This document shows positions 1-13,310 of a stretch of 64,000 nucleotides of DNA, piece after piece. Source of the stretch: Seriola aureovittata (lineage: Eukaryota; Chordata; Actinopteri; Carangiformes; Carangidae). A program made the translations under genes and the position numbers. The DNA lies in the NCBI RefSeq assembly GCF_021018895.1, contig NC_079386.1, positions 6,810,835 to 6,874,834 on the forward strand. Direction: 5' to 3'. The notes beneath the pieces are model-generated. The model searched no databases and had not been told where the DNA came from. It saw nothing but the letters and a program-made list of their open reading frames with translations. The number at the start of each line of letters is the position of its first letter. The first letter of the stretch is position 1.

Positions 1-2314
1 TCACTGAGACAACAGAACTGAATACAGTACAAACGGCAAACAACCCAGATGTTCCCACTTCCAAAGTACTACAAACATACCCAACTAGAAACCTTATAAG
101 CAGAGATAACTGTGCTTTCGATCAAAAGCGTGTACAGCAAAAATATTTGCAAATCAAAACACCTGGCATGGGTATTGGAGGCAAATGAGCCTATTGTTTA
201 AAATTCCTAGGTACTCCATGCTGCAGCTCCTCAACATGCGCAAAAAGATATGGGCCACATTACACACATTCCTCTGGTAAATTTAACTTTAATCCATTTC
301 AGAAAGTGCTCCACTCTACTTGAAAAGACGTCAGTCAGATTTAAGGTTTTTTCCAAACTTTCCATTCAACTTCGCTGACTTTAATTTAAAATTACGATGA
401 CAGCTTGAGAGTAGAACAGCATGAGCAATCTCACGTTACATTTTTACAGCTGTTTCATGCTCCATTACTTGTGCTGAGCAACATTAAAATATATAAAAAC
501 TGATTGTTATCATTGGGGATGAATATACATTACGGACGCATTGCTACTTTGCAGCAAACCATTCTTATATGTGAAGTAAAATTGATTGCTGTATGTGGTG
601 CCTAGCTGTACAGTCGATGTAAACAAACTATAGAGAGGAAACAGTAGGAACAGAGAACAAGGGAGAGAAGAACATCCATCAAGGTCTTAACGTCATGTTG
701 TGCAGAAAAAAACATAACATAAACCCTGTGTTAACTTTGTGATAATGACTATGTTTTCAACCTGAGTTTGACCCATTCATACCAGACATTTGGTCATAGG
801 TAAATACCCGGTCACTGCCAAGACCAGCCTCTGTAACTGCTATATCCTATAACTAAACCCAGTCTAAAACTGGCTGCGACAATATTGAGGCCTCACTAGA
901 GATTCATGTTCAAGTTTATTTTAGGGTGATAAGAGCACAATTTATGGTTACAAGAAGTCATCACACATTTTGTTCTGCTATTGTAAACCCACAATAATAA
1001 TCTGATCACATCAAATCAGTTTTATTTCAGTAAAACCTAAACAGAGAATTACACACTGTGGTCTCGACATCTTTTCCAGAACCCGGTACTTCTACAATAC
1101 TACTTCTATCCTATATTTGATGTTCACGACAAAATGCATTAGCAACAGATAAATTACACATCAAAAGAGTGTCAGTATTCTTTATGAATTTATATTGGTT
1201 GTGTTGGTGTGCAAGAGCATATGAAAAGAAGTCATGGAGATAATCCCAGAGTGTTGACATTGGCAGCTGTCATGTAGTGTTTGCTATGACTGGTGTAATA
1301 CGGTTGTCAGATATGGCTTGGTTGAGCTGTGGGGTTGCAACACATGGGACTGGAAATTGGCTAAAATAGGCTAAAAGCTATCCTTAGTTTCTGCTAAATG
1401 AGAGTGGTACTGGTTGGTACATGCAAGTACAATGTTTTATATATCCTCAGTGTTTGATTGGACTCTTAAGTCTTAACTCCTTTCTTGTTGATTTTGTTTA
1501 TTTGGATGACACACTTAACAGTGCATATTAACCTCTGTACAACAGGCTCAGTTCCTGTCCCTATTTCCCCTCCTCTTTCTACCTTTGTTTCCTTTCCCCC
1601 TCCTCCTATAAATCGACTGGGTACATCCAGTGTCAATACACACTTCGCCGTAGATGGGGAATTCCAATGGGACCAGACTCACAAACATCCTCACATACAT
1701 TCACCCAGAGGAATGTGATCTATGGGCTCATGTGACCAGTAATATAACAACTTCTCCCATACAGCTTTCTAGCTGGCACTGGCTGCAGGGATGAACACAC
1801 ACACACCATTGTGATCCGATTCATTTGCATGCCTGCTGAGTTTTACATACCTGCCAGTTGCTTTCGAGTGCTGCCTTCCACCGAGACACACAGATGTCTA
1901 TGTTATATTCACCTCTGTCTTTCTATCCTGTTTCTTACATGTAATCCACTCTTTCAATTTGCTGGCCTCATTCTTTTGTTCAGTTACAATTGATTAAATA
2001 CTTAAACCAACAAAACATTTGCTGAGTGAGGAACTGATGCTTTCACTCTAAATTTGGATATCTTTGGGTTTTTTTTTTTTTAAACTGATTAGACAAAAAA
2101 AAAAAACTATTTTACCAAACAATTAATCAGAGATAATCAACAGTTTAATAGATGATGAAAATAATCCTCCACTTACTCTTTTCATTGACTTTTTTTTGTT
2201 CAAAGTGCTGACTGCTGTGTTTGAGTGTATTTCTGTGAACACACCAGTTTCCAGTTGAAATTGAGGGTAAAATGTTAGAAACCTAACCAGGAAATCATTA
2301 GTGCCCACCCTCCA

Positions 2315-2316
<2 letters not shown>

Positions 2317-2370
<54 letters not shown>
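2317..2370. repeat. (CA)27 microsatellite
   Basis: Uninterrupted CA repeat in plcb3 intron 1. Confidence 0.95.
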
Positions 2371-2371
<1 letters not shown>

Positions 2372-2692
2372 GACACATTGTTTACCATAAACATGCACCC
2401 TACAGTGTGTTTTCTGTGTGAGAGTGGGTAAGGTCTGTAATTGGACCTCACCCCTCTCCCTAATTAACCACCATATGTTGTAAAAACCTTCTGAAGTCTC
2501 ACTTCCTTCTTCTCTTTTTCATTCTTTCATGCCTGTGTCTTTCTCTCTGTGTCAATCATCACTTCACGACACTCTATCCATCCTCCATTTTCTTCCTTAA
2601 TTGATTAAAGATCACGTCTCTCTCTCCAGACCCCCTCCAGACGCCCTGACTCTCTGACAAACACCTTCATTAACTGACCGTAATGTCAAACT

Positions 2693-2696
<4 letters not shown>

Positions 2697-2781
<85 letters not shown>

Positions 2782-2896
2782 GTGGATGGACCACCCTCTG
2801 AAGCTGAGGTCAGACAGGCACCAGCTAATGAGCCCCTGTAAGGGCATACACTGGCTAACACACAGCTATTCTGTCTCTCTTCTGTCCTCACCATAC

Positions 2897-2939
<43 letters not shown>

Positions 2940-2963
2940 CTGTGTGCGCATGTATGTGTGCGT

Positions 2964-2997
<34 letters not shown>

Positions 2998-2998
2998 T
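2697..2998. repeat. Inverted pair of microsatellites, (CA)n then (TG)n
   Basis: (CA)n at 2,697-2,779 and (TG)n at 2,899-2,998 (with short breaks) face each other across 119 bases. They form a potential long hairpin and explain the overlapping ORFs on both strands. Confidence 0.9.
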
Positions 2999-5900
2999 GT
3001 GTAATATCAGTCAGGAGAAAGCCATTAGTGAGAAACTGATAAAAGTGGCTGCTCCAAGTGCACCTTTGCTCGGCCACACTGTGTGTGTGCTCAGCGGCAG
3101 CTTGCAGGAGTGGTGTGAGAAAGAGGGCCAGTGCACACTCAGTGTGTGTTTGAGCTGCTGCTTTGGCAACATGGTTAAAGTTGATGACAGTAGGTAACCT
3201 TTGGACTCCGCGGTGAGGAGAGCAAAGAGGGAGGAGCAGGGCCAGAGAGGGAAAAGAGCTATAAAATATAATACAGAAAAAATGAAACTAGCAGGTCGGT
3301 CAGGATCATATTCAGTATTACATCGTTAAGTGTAAACATGTTCAGCATTTGAGGGCAAGATTTTTTATGGAGTATGATTTAATTGTATTACCCTAAGTAC
3401 GTGTTATGTGTCCTATTCTTATCCTGCACTTTAATTTCTCCACAGGTGTCATTTAACTTTCTTCTGATCAGACCACCAACCCTGCCAGTGATAGAGCCAT
3501 GTTCTTCCTACTGAACAATACCCCAGTATATATACATGCAGTTTATGTCAAGATCTTTTCCCCCTGCTTTATCTGTCTTGGGAATGCCATATTGCACTCC
3601 ACTGCCGGCCTAAAGATTACTGTAGTTAGCTGGTATGTGGCTTCACCAGCCACTTCTTTTTCTACTACTACCCCAAGCATGATGTCTCCAATTCCAGTAT
3701 AGGACTAGCATTTTGTCTGCAGAGAATTGATTAGTACAAGTGACATTTGAGATTTAAACAAACTAATTTGTACAAAGTGCCGTCTGACCACATCTAAAAG
3801 TTCTTGTAGCTGCTCCAAACGCTCGAGCCAAAAAACTGTCATAGAAAGAAGTCAGATGTAATGAATCATATAATTCAGGATAACTGGCCACACTATCAGA
3901 CAGCCTCTCCTTGGAGTTCAAATACTGTCTAACCTCAGCACACCTGTCCAGTCACTCAGTGTGGGCATGAATATCGCATTGTCAATTTCAAAAAGTTGCA
4001 AACATTGTTGGATTCAAAGCAGATTTCAACCAGTGTTAGATGTTGTGACGAGCACTTTGTCTGACGCAAATTGAGTTCAGCAATTCAAAATCTCCTTTTG
4101 ATCCCATTTCTTACAGCAATACATGGATTTCTGATGAGTGTCCAAAGTCACAATAGGGCAAAAAGAAAAAGAAAAGAAACACATTTACCTGCTTTGAATT
4201 TCAAATGACATTTTAAGGATAACTGGATAGTGTAATAAAATTGACTGTTAAGAATGAATGAGAGTAAATAAATAGTTGCTGGTCTAACAAAAGCTGAAAC
4301 TTTGATTTTGATTTGAACTGGTTCTTCATGTTTTGATAAAATTCTCCTACATTTTCTATGTTATGAGGAAATGAAATGAATGAAAACAGAGGCGACAGAA
4401 TGTCTGTGCATCTGCCAAGTATAAACTGAAACAGTTTTACTCCAACGAAGAAGCGCTTTATGAAAAAATGTTGCTGCACCTTATTTTGAAGCTCTCACTG
4501 TGATCAAGATCTCATCTTTCCGCATCCTAAAAAACAAGGGTTGTTTTCTCACAGAAACTAGCTAGATACTTTCCCCCCCCCACAGTACAGCCACAAAGAG
4601 CAGGTCAGAGCAAGCCAGACCAGGCAGTCATCAGAAGTGGAGACAAGATAGAAAGACGGGAAGAAAGTAGAGGACGCAGGCGAAACAAAAGTAAAAGCCA
4701 ATGAGGGAACAAAACAAAAAAGACAGGAAGCAGACAGAGACAAACAAAAGGAGGAAGAGAAAGTGATGGAGGGATGACAAAGGATCACATGTAAGCTATA
4801 GAGATGCCACGCTGTCGCTGCATGCGTGCTTGTGTAGCGAATGGAGGTAAAAGTATGAACAGAGTGAGAGAGGGGGCGTAGAGATGGAGCAGTCCAGATG
4901 TCAGGCCCACACTTCACATGTGGCTGTGGTTGACCTTCCACCCCTCTCCTCTCCTTACTCTCCATCTCTCTCCCCTCTGTCCATCCATCCCTCGTTTCTC
5001 ACCACTCTGCCAGGATGTCAGCGGTGTTTCTCAGCACGGCGTCACAACTTCACACAAGCCTGCGTTTCCTCCTCCTCTTTCCCCGCTCTCATCTCCTAAA
5101 CATCTTCCCCTTCACTAATCTTATAACAACAGTTTGTGGCTTGTTGCTTCCGTGTATATATCTAATGCTGAACCAACATATCTACTTTCTGATGAAACAT
5201 GACACACAGGAGCAATTGGAGGGAAAGTAGAGCCTATTGTGTTTTCCTGTAAGTTCTATTTTTTAAGAAGAGAAACATTTTCATTTTGAAAAATAGGCTG
5301 TCACATTTGTAAAACGCTTTCCAAGCTGTTTTGAAATCTTCTTGCCTCGTGTTAGGACTCTCGTATATCAAATGTAGTGCGTGTTTTGTGAGCAGTAAAT
5401 GCTGACACATGAACAGCACACAGTTGGTTAGGATGTTCTGAAAATATCTCTCTCATTTATCTCATTTAGGAGGCGCAATGATTGGTCAAGGCCGCTACAG
5501 TGGATCTTTTTCCTCAGAGCTGTGGCATCATAAGAACCCAAAGCCAAGCAGGAGAACAACATAAGACAACAAAAGGAGCTGCTCTACGAGTCCCAACATG
5601 CTGGGGATAAAAGTATACAGGAGGAAGAGGATTCAACTGATATGTGTTTTGCTCTGAAAAGATGTTTTCAGTCAACTCCTAAATACATTTTTGCTGTTTC
5701 ATGGAGTGATGAGAGTTCAAGGATAACTATGATACAAATGGTAGAAAGTCATTTTGAAACAATTCCCGCACTAATAGAGTCACTAATTTTGTTGAGAACT
5801 TAATTATCAAAAAAAAAATATCTTGTCATCCCAAGCAATGTAATTACTTAAAATCACAGCAACATATGCTTTTATTCTGAAATTATACAGAATAAAAAAA

Positions 5901-6409
5901 TAATCACAAACAAGCTTTAGAATAAAATTTAAATCAGTACTGAATTTATTAACTGAAAGAAATTCTTCTTGCTTCTCACCAAAATTTTGATCACATCGAT
6001 AACGCACTTTAGTGGTAATAGTTTGCTGCAGGGGTGACGTATTTTTGTAGGCCAACATGGAAGTTGGTATCACCCTGGTTCCCTCGACAAAATGCTAATG
6101 GGATATTTCCATTTTCGCTGAGGCATATAACTTCCCCAGCAACCTCTGTAGTCTCATTTAGCCACTTTTTAGCAATCAACCTGTTTAAGAGACGTGAAAG
6201 CTGACTTATTTTATGTTTTGCGCTCATTTTCAACTAAAAACCCATTAACTTCAGGACGAGGGAACTGGAGGTGCTAAAATGCTAATTTCCAGTTTTTAGG
6301 ACTCCCTCCTGCAGCACTCCACAGGTTTTACACTTGGGTTTTTAAGCAGACCAAACAAACAAGATACATCAGATTAAGTAGTGAGCTTTAGAAGTGTTGG
6401 TAGGCAGAT

Positions 6410-6560
6410 TTTTGTTACCTTTGGGACGGAGCCGGCTTAGCTGTTCCCTCATATCCAGGTGCTGCTAAGCTAACAGGCTGCTGGCTGTGGCTTTGTATTT
6501 AGCATATAAAGCCGAAAGTGGTATCAATCTTCCCATCAAATTGTTGGCAAGAAAGCAAAT
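6410..6560. repeat. Partial copy of the fold-back dispersed repeat
   Basis: Contains 'gttacctttgggacggagcc', 'gctaagctaacaggctgctg' and 'ggctgtggctttgtatttag', the same word order as the 42,330-42,720 element but in the opposite orientation. It lies within plcb3 intron 1. Confidence 0.5.
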
Positions 6561-8234
6561 GAGAGCATTAAAGGCTTTAGTTTCTTTTAAGTTGTCTTAA
6601 GGATATCAAATGCTGGATGGAAAAACTTATTCTCCAGCTTAATGAGAATAAGACACTTAAAGTTATCGGCCTTGAAAATTTCACTGGTGGTTTAGCCACT
6701 TCTCTCAGGCCTGTGTCTTTTTGTATTTATGCTAATCTGAGTCGTATCAATTTTCTCATCCATCTCTAGTCCAAGACAGCCTGAAAACCAACATCTAAGG
6801 TGTCTGAAAGTTATAGACATTTGGCTGTTTTATACTTTCAGGTGTTTTAAACTTTAAGGCGTGGATCATTCAAAATCCATCACGCAGGCATCCACAGTTT
6901 TTCAGTTGAAATATGCTCCAAAACATATCTTCATGTGGAGAGGTGCTGTCAGAGGCCGCTGTGACGGCCTGGCAGCAGCGCAGAGATATTCTCTTCTAAA
7001 GTTTTTCAACGAGCCTCGCCATCAGAGAAGGTCAAAGTTCTGGGTGGGAACTCACAGCTGTCAGTCAACACATGAACACACTTCATCCTCAGATTAGATG
7101 GGGATGATTAAAACAGATCCAAAAGTGCCTTGTCAGGATACATATGAGTGGGGAACAAGTGTCTGCTGTCAGTCTGGTTTGACAACACAGCACAGATAAA
7201 CAATAACAGTTTTAAACTGTCCTCAGCTGTTGCCAAGATTTTAAGTTGTGAGCTCCTCTACGAGAACTGCCGCGCAGCCCATAGAATCTTACAAAAATAA
7301 TCCCTGCCAAATTGCAGGAAACAAACCCTGAAATGCAACATTTTACGGCCCATCATGTTTTGCTCAAGTTACAGGGATTTGAAGTGGACCCAAAACCCCT
7401 AATCTCAAAAGGATGTCACATTCCCGAAACTCTGTCCAATTTATGGACCACTTGTGATCCCATGCGACTTTGTTTGCAAGCCCTGGTTTTCTTGTGAATG
7501 TGAATATAAACAAAAGAAGTTTGGAAAGAAATGTGCACCTTTCTCACACGGCTCTGACCAAAGAAAACACATAGGAGTTTTTGCACACTGAGATTAAGTC
7601 TCCTTTTGTATTTCTAAATTCAAAAACAGGTGCACATACAGTGCTTGGTTTGAAAGAATATACATGCCCAGGCACATAACGTACAGGGAAGCGGTGCAGC
7701 AGAAGTGTATTTGAATACCAGGTTTACATATAATGATATAATCCAGTGGAATGAAACCTGCAACCACTCCACAAAAGGAGGCAAAAGATAGTGTTATGTG
7801 TTGAGATGATTATTTATTTGACCTCTGTGTACTTTTAAGATCCATATCAAGGCGCTCCATGGCACGCTGAAAGAGAGCCAAGCTGCTCTGTAGACAAACT
7901 GTCTGTCTGTGTTTGTTTAATTGGTTGTTTAGGAGGAATTTTAACTGAATTCCAGTTGGAATTTGTCTAAATTGAATTGTGGCCGGGCTGCAGAGGGCGG
8001 AGCAGCAGCAGCGGCTGAGGCAAAGGCAGAGAGAGGGAGAGAGAAGGAAAATGGCTTGGCTCTGGAGCCTTACAACAAGCTCGAACAGGAAGTCATTCAA
8101 CGTGAAACACACACCCAGAACAAAACAACCACACACGCACACACGCATAGGAGCGCACATGTGTACACAAGCCGAAGCGCAGACGAAAGAGGGTCAATTT
8201 GGAATGCATTCCTCCTCCTCCCCCCTGCATGAGT

Positions 8235-8236
<2 letters not shown>

Positions 8237-8310
<74 letters not shown>

Positions 8311-8326
8311 GTGTGTGTGTGCGTGT
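8237..8326. repeat. (TG)n microsatellite
   Basis: Pure TG from 8,237 to 8,308, then a short AAG break and more TG to 8,326, in plcb3 intron 1. Confidence 0.95.
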
Positions 8327-11300
8327 CATTTGATGGGCCTACAGTAGAATTCCCAAAGCCATTGAGAAACAGAGGTTTTGTTGTGAGACCAAAAGATTGA
8401 AGTGGCACTAGGAAAAGAGATAGAAAAGATGAAGATGTGAGCCATGTGGGAAAGAAGGACACAGTGATGAGGAGGAGGGGGAAAGAGAGGGATGGGGTCA
8501 AAAGTGGGGTTTTCATGTAAACAAACTGCACTGCCCTCGGGCACTTTCTGGTCTGTGTGTGTCTGTCCTAATTCTTTTCTCACTTCGCTAAGTCCTTAAA
8601 GGAAAACGCCAAGTTTTTGGGACAGTAGCCCATTGGTCAACTTTCCTAATAGAGCGCAGACAGACACTAAAATAACCACTCTGTCCCCATTAGACCATTC
8701 ACTTCTCAGATCCAACTTCAAACTTCCACAAACACTGCTCTGAGTCGACGAGTTAGATCACAGCTGGATATATCATACGGCCAGGTAATCAAAAGATCTG
8801 AAATAGTAACCTCAATAACATCTAAACAAATCCCTGTGGAAACAAAACCAACTGCTACTAGTTGTTTAATTATTTTTGTAGCACAATTTGGCTGAATTGT
8901 ATTCGTTTCCTGCACAACAGAGCCAGACTGAGTCATGCTTAATTTGAAAAGGATAACCTTCAGTGTCCCCAGAGTCTTTTCTGAAGTTGGGGAAAAAAAA
9001 CATATTTTCGTGCTACACACCACAGATTTGGAATAATTTACAAAACAAACTTCATTTGGAAACACTGCCTTCATACCAGTCACATTCAAAAGCTGCTTCC
9101 TGGAGAATCTGACTGTTTCAGCTCTCTGCTTCACATGTGAAAGTTGTAAATTAATTTCTTACGTCTCTGTATGATAACTGCTCGACAGGTCCTTCTTTTT
9201 GTTTAAATGAAGGTTAAATAAAAGAAAAATAACCACAACATTTCGCTGTTTCACTGCAACAAGCTTTCTCATTACTGAGATAATGGTATGCTTAAGTGTT
9301 TGGATGGACCCCAGCAGCAAAAGATCTACTTTTAAATTAAAAAGTACTTGCTTTAGCTACAAGTCAGTCATTGATTGGTTGATTTTAAATGAATGATCAT
9401 GATTAAAGTGAGCAAAAAATACTGATACTTAATTAACTCTCCTTAACACCATATTTACATCGTGATTTTGGCAGGAAATCCACTCGGGTGCCTTACAGGA
9501 TGAAACGGGAAGAAATGCTGTTTCTTGAATGAGCATCTGACACGTTGGGGACAAACAGGGGTTTTTTGGGACAGTTGAAAGAGGACTAATGGTGGCTGCA
9601 GAGCACTTTCCAAGTTACTTAATTAACTGTTTAGTCCATAAATGTCAGAACAGAGCTTGTTGCTTGCTTGTTTTCCCGGCTTAAAGCGCAAAACTCAAAG
9701 ATATTCAGAGAACTGAAACGCAGCTGATTCTCACATTTGTGAGACTGGAACCAGAGTCTGTTTAGCATTGCACTTTGATAAATATCTTAAATGATTAATC
9801 AATTATAAAAGTTGTTGATGATAAATTTAATTCCTTAAGTTATTAATTAATTCTTTCAGCACTACCTGGGTGTACAGAGACAATGCCAGAGTCCAGACGA
9901 CAACTTGTTATCAACTTAATAACAATATAGTGTTTTTTCCCAAGTCAACAGAGAAATCTGGCACGTAAATATGGTAAAGTGAGCAGACTTTTATGTGCCT
10001 TAGTTTCTTCTAAGTTCAGGCCACGTACAAAGCATCATTTTGGCAACAGTCGCTATCAGAGTTTATGTAAGATGACAACCCCATCTCATGAAGCAGGATT
10101 ACTGCATTGGCTGATAAACTGCACTGAATAAACAGGACTTTATACTTTAGTTGAGTGTTTCTGTTAAAGATTTAAAAGGGGTCCTGGGATTTTGCTCAGT
10201 TTCAGTCTTCATAATCCTAAATTATGAGACGGCTCCTGGAGTTAATTTGAGGAGTAGTTGGAGATCAAACATGTTTAGCCTCAACCATGGTCTAATTTAT
10301 GATACTGATGTTTAACAATGGAGCATCAAGTCCATGCACAAAAGCGTTCCTCTAATTATTTTAGGAACGCTGCATATTAAAGACTAGCTCTTTTTCCCCA
10401 CGAACGCCTTCTCTCTCCATTTCTTCTCCATAGCACATTTGTTGATTCTAAGGGGAAGTGGCAAATAGAGGGGAAGAATGGATGAAAGACAGACAAGAAG
10501 AAAACTTGCATATGTTTTCGAGTGTTCACACACTTAATCACCAGCATAACCATTTCCTGGGAATTCCCTTTGAGATGGAGGGAGACGGAGAGAGTTAGTG
10601 TGTGTGTGTGTGTGTGTGTGTTTGAGAGAGAGAGATAGAGAGAGAGAGAAAGAAAGAGAAAAGAAAAAAAAGGAAATCAAAAGGACATGGCATTCACTGT
10701 TTGCGTGACAAGACCCTTATTCGGAGGCCAGACATACACACCAGTTCACACGCAGGCACATCACGTCATTATTACAGTGTGTGTGAGGCTCTGTTGCTGA
10801 TAACTTGTTTACTTTCAACTGCTTATGTTGTCCATTTTTTTTTCTTTTTAATGGCCCTTAGCCCTTGTATGTACAAGTGTCAACACCACACCTGACCTCA
10901 TATCTGCACACTGACACACACAGCTTGTATGCAATTCTGCTGAGAATCCAAGACAGGGGTTTCCAAGTGGAAGACACAGGCCTGCAGTCAGAGTGGATCA
11001 GTCAACCTCTCAGTTAATCATTGATGGCCGCTCAGACACATGGACACACACACCTACTTTCTCTGTGGAGAAGATTACAGAATGGCCCTACACCCTGTCA
11101 CACACACACACTATCTCTCCCTCTCTCTCTCTCACTCACACACACAGTAATTATGGTCAATGACACAGGCAAGTTCATACCAGGGTTGCTATACAGGAAA
11201 AATAGAGCAGGAGAAACAATTAAAACCTCTGCAGACGGGAATTAGAGACTTAAAAACAAACGTAAAACAAACACGTTAATGAGTTAAAGAATGTATACAT

Positions 11301-11739
11301 CAAGGTGACATTTCTGTGCGTGCTTTGCGACTTTATGTGCACTCAAAGCTCCCAAATCCCTTCAAACAGAGGCAACTTCTCCCGATTCCCAGCTGGACAG
11401 GTGCTCTCTGCTGTAAGCCGCCGGGGAGCAGAGGGAGAAGCTCAGAGCGCCAGAGGAGAGAAGAGGGTGTAGAAGGGCGTCTGAACTGAACATGAGCCCG
11501 AAGAAAACCGGCTTGACAAGAATTCACACAACAAAAAGCACAACACACACATTCAAGCACTGCCTGCCTGCTGGCGAATGCAGGGGAATTTTTTACTAGA
11601 TTCTCTGATTCACACGCACACGCACCTTTAGTGGGTTTCTGTGTTCACTGCGGGACTGTGACGGCGTGCACACACCTGCACACTGCATACACACATGATC
11701 TAGTGTCTGTACCTTACTAACACACAAACACCCCCCCCC

Positions 11740-11745
11740 CACACA

Positions 11746-11817
<72 letters not shown>
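11740..11817. repeat. (CA)n microsatellite after a C10 run
   Basis: C10 at 11,731-11,740 followed by about 38 CA units with one break. It ends about 200 bases past the plcb3 exon 1 donor. Confidence 0.95.
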
Positions 11818-11819
<2 letters not shown>

Positions 11820-12013
11820 CAGTTTCATGTGTCACTTCACAACACTGGGCCTACTGTCAAAAAACAGGCTGTCATGTCTCATGTTGTCTGTCCCTCGTCT
11901 TGAGTTGATCACATCAGGAACACTTTCTTTTACAGGCTGTTACAGCGACACATGTAGCAGTCGGAAAGCTGTGTGCATGGGCTGAAGCCAAGTTTCAAAC
12001 ATTTCATTCTCAC

Positions 12014-12112
12014 CTCGTCCCATTTGATGAATTTGCCCCCCTTCTTCAGCGCTTCGTGGACGGACACGGGTTTGAGCTGCAGCGCGTGGACTCCCGGCTT
12101 GGCCCCGGCCAT
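12014..12112 (-). CDS. plcb3: Phospholipase C beta 3, first coding exon (N-terminus)
   Basis: Encodes the first 33 residues of PLC-beta-3. This Gq/G-beta-gamma-activated enzyme cleaves PIP2 to IP3 and diacylglycerol at the plasma membrane. The peptide starts [15 protein letters not shown] and ends KFIKWDE. The human PLCB3 N-terminus as I recall it is the same length, starts [13 protein letters not shown], and ends at the same residue at the exon border. The ATG is in a good Kozak context (tcgccATGG) in a CpG-rich stretch. The exon ends GACGAG followed by a gtgaga donor, phase 0. This segment is the start of the PH-like domain; the EF hands and the X/Y catalytic boxes lie outside the window. 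The gene is divergent from ppp1r14b, the same pairing as in human 11q13. Identification is firm; PLCB3 rather than another PLCB rests on the first 13 residues and the neighbour. Confidence 0.9.
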
Positions 12113-12450
12113 GGCGAGGGACTGCCTGCCCGGGTGCCAACGCCTAAACCCCGGCTGCGGCGAACTGGACTCCTCGGAAGGAACAAAACGCTCTTCCTTC
12201 CTCCACTTCCAGCCCGGAGATTCTTTTTTCTTTGCCGGGGAGAAAGCTGGGTGGAAGGCCGAGGCGAGGGAAAGTTTTTCAGGCACTGACTTCAGAAGTT
12301 AGTGAACCTCACCGAGAGTTTGAGGAACATGAGGAGTAAAATCCAGAGAGAGAGAAAGACAGGACTTGGCTGTTTCAGCGCGCACCGCCGCTGTCTTGTC
12401 CGCGTCCACGCAACGCGGTGGCGCGCCTATAATTCCCCCTTTTATTATAT
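12113..12450 (-). promoter_or_regulatory. plcb3: plcb3 5' UTR and promoter, CpG-rich
   Basis: This is a CpG-rich stretch immediately upstream of the plcb3 ATG. On the minus strand it contains a TATA-like element (TATAATAAAA, 12,449-12,440), followed within about 30 bases by a GC-rich block with a GGCGCGCC motif. This fits transcription starting around 12,410 and a 5' UTR of roughly 300 bases. The reading frame of plcb3 stays open upstream of the ATG for about 60 codons without another ATG. The transcription start is inferred. Confidence 0.55.
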
Positions 12451-12959
12451 GCTTTGATTCATATATTTGTTTATTTATGCAGAATCCTTTAATCTCGCAC
12501 TTGAGCGCGCATAGAAATCATTTCCTTCCTTCCTTCCTCCCATCTGGTCGACCCCTCTCCTCTCCTCTCGCCCTCTCGCTCCTCTACCAACTTTCTCTGC
12601 TTCCTCTCTGTCTTGTCTCCTCCGACGCGTTGCTTCTTTTCTCCTCCTCCTCTCCTCCCTGCATGTTTTCTGTTGGGGAAAAAAGAGAAGATTCCAAGAG
12701 GAGAGGCAGAGGGAGAAGGACGGCGTCAGATAGAGCTGAGTGAATGAGAAATGGGGGGGGGGGGTCAGTGTGAAAGGGGTGTGTTTTAATTTAGTTCCTC
12801 TCCCTGCCTGCTTGTTTGCCTGTCCAAATTTACAGCAAATGGCAAGTTATATGAACGTGATCCTGCAGTGTGCATATACTTTCTCTTTCTGAAATAATTT
12901 CTCTGTAGTGACCATTGCTCAACACCCTTTGTGTTTACTTCTCCAGATCTCTCCAAATG

Positions 12960-13310
12960 CACTCCAATTTTTCTTCTTGAACTTAAAGGTTCAGTCCAGT
13001 GATTTCAAATTTTACTTACATAAAGTTAAGGGATTTACCAAGAACAGATTTAAAACAGAATCGTTGAAATCAAAGCAGCAGAGGTCGAGATATTCTGACT
13101 TCTTGGTCCCTAGCATGAGGTCAAGCCCTAAAAAATGCTGGATCCTACACCGCCCATAATGCAACTTTATGGCATCTTTCATTAAACCCCTACTTGTTTG
13201 GTAAATACCCACATCTTTTACCAGTCTGTAAAGTGGGTTTTTCCATCAAAAATTTGTATTCTCCAAGCTCAAGCTATGATAACCCTGATGACATCACGAG
13301 GGTCATTTTT
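12960..13310. repeat. Dispersed repeat, teleost type
   Basis: A stretch with phrases I associate with repeats scattered through fish genomes: 'aaaggttcagtccagtg' near the start and 'acaccgcccataatgcaac' near 13,150. Boundaries are approximate and I assign no family name. It overlaps short chance ORFs on both strands. Confidence 0.4.

Larger units (their letters stand above)
1..12013 (-). other. plcb3: plcb3 intron 1 (partial, runs off the left edge)
   Basis: All of this lies downstream, on the minus strand, of the only plcb3 exon seen. By position it is intron 1, of at least 12 kb. I looked for the next exon (the rest of the PH-like domain) in minus-strand reading frames and did not recognise one. 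The DNA is AT-rich and holds (CA)n/(TG)n tracts near 2,317-2,998 and 8,237-8,326, shorter GA/CT tracts, and a piece of a teleost-type dispersed repeat at 6,410-6,560. The longer ORFs here are microsatellite translations or chance frames. Confidence 0.75.

Noticed and set aside
2670..3077. Overlapping ORFs of 60-135 codons on both strands
   Set aside because: They are translations of (CA)n and (TG)n, giving Cys-Val or Thr-His repeats. The same applies at 8,097-8,531, 16,462-16,940, 25,614-26,284, 31,968-32,336, 41,264-41,803 and 61,850-62,173.
11930..12286. 118-codon minus-strand ORF taken as one protein
   Set aside because: Only its central 33 codons are plcb3 exon 1. The front is 5' UTR without an ATG and the back reads through a gtgaga donor into the intron.
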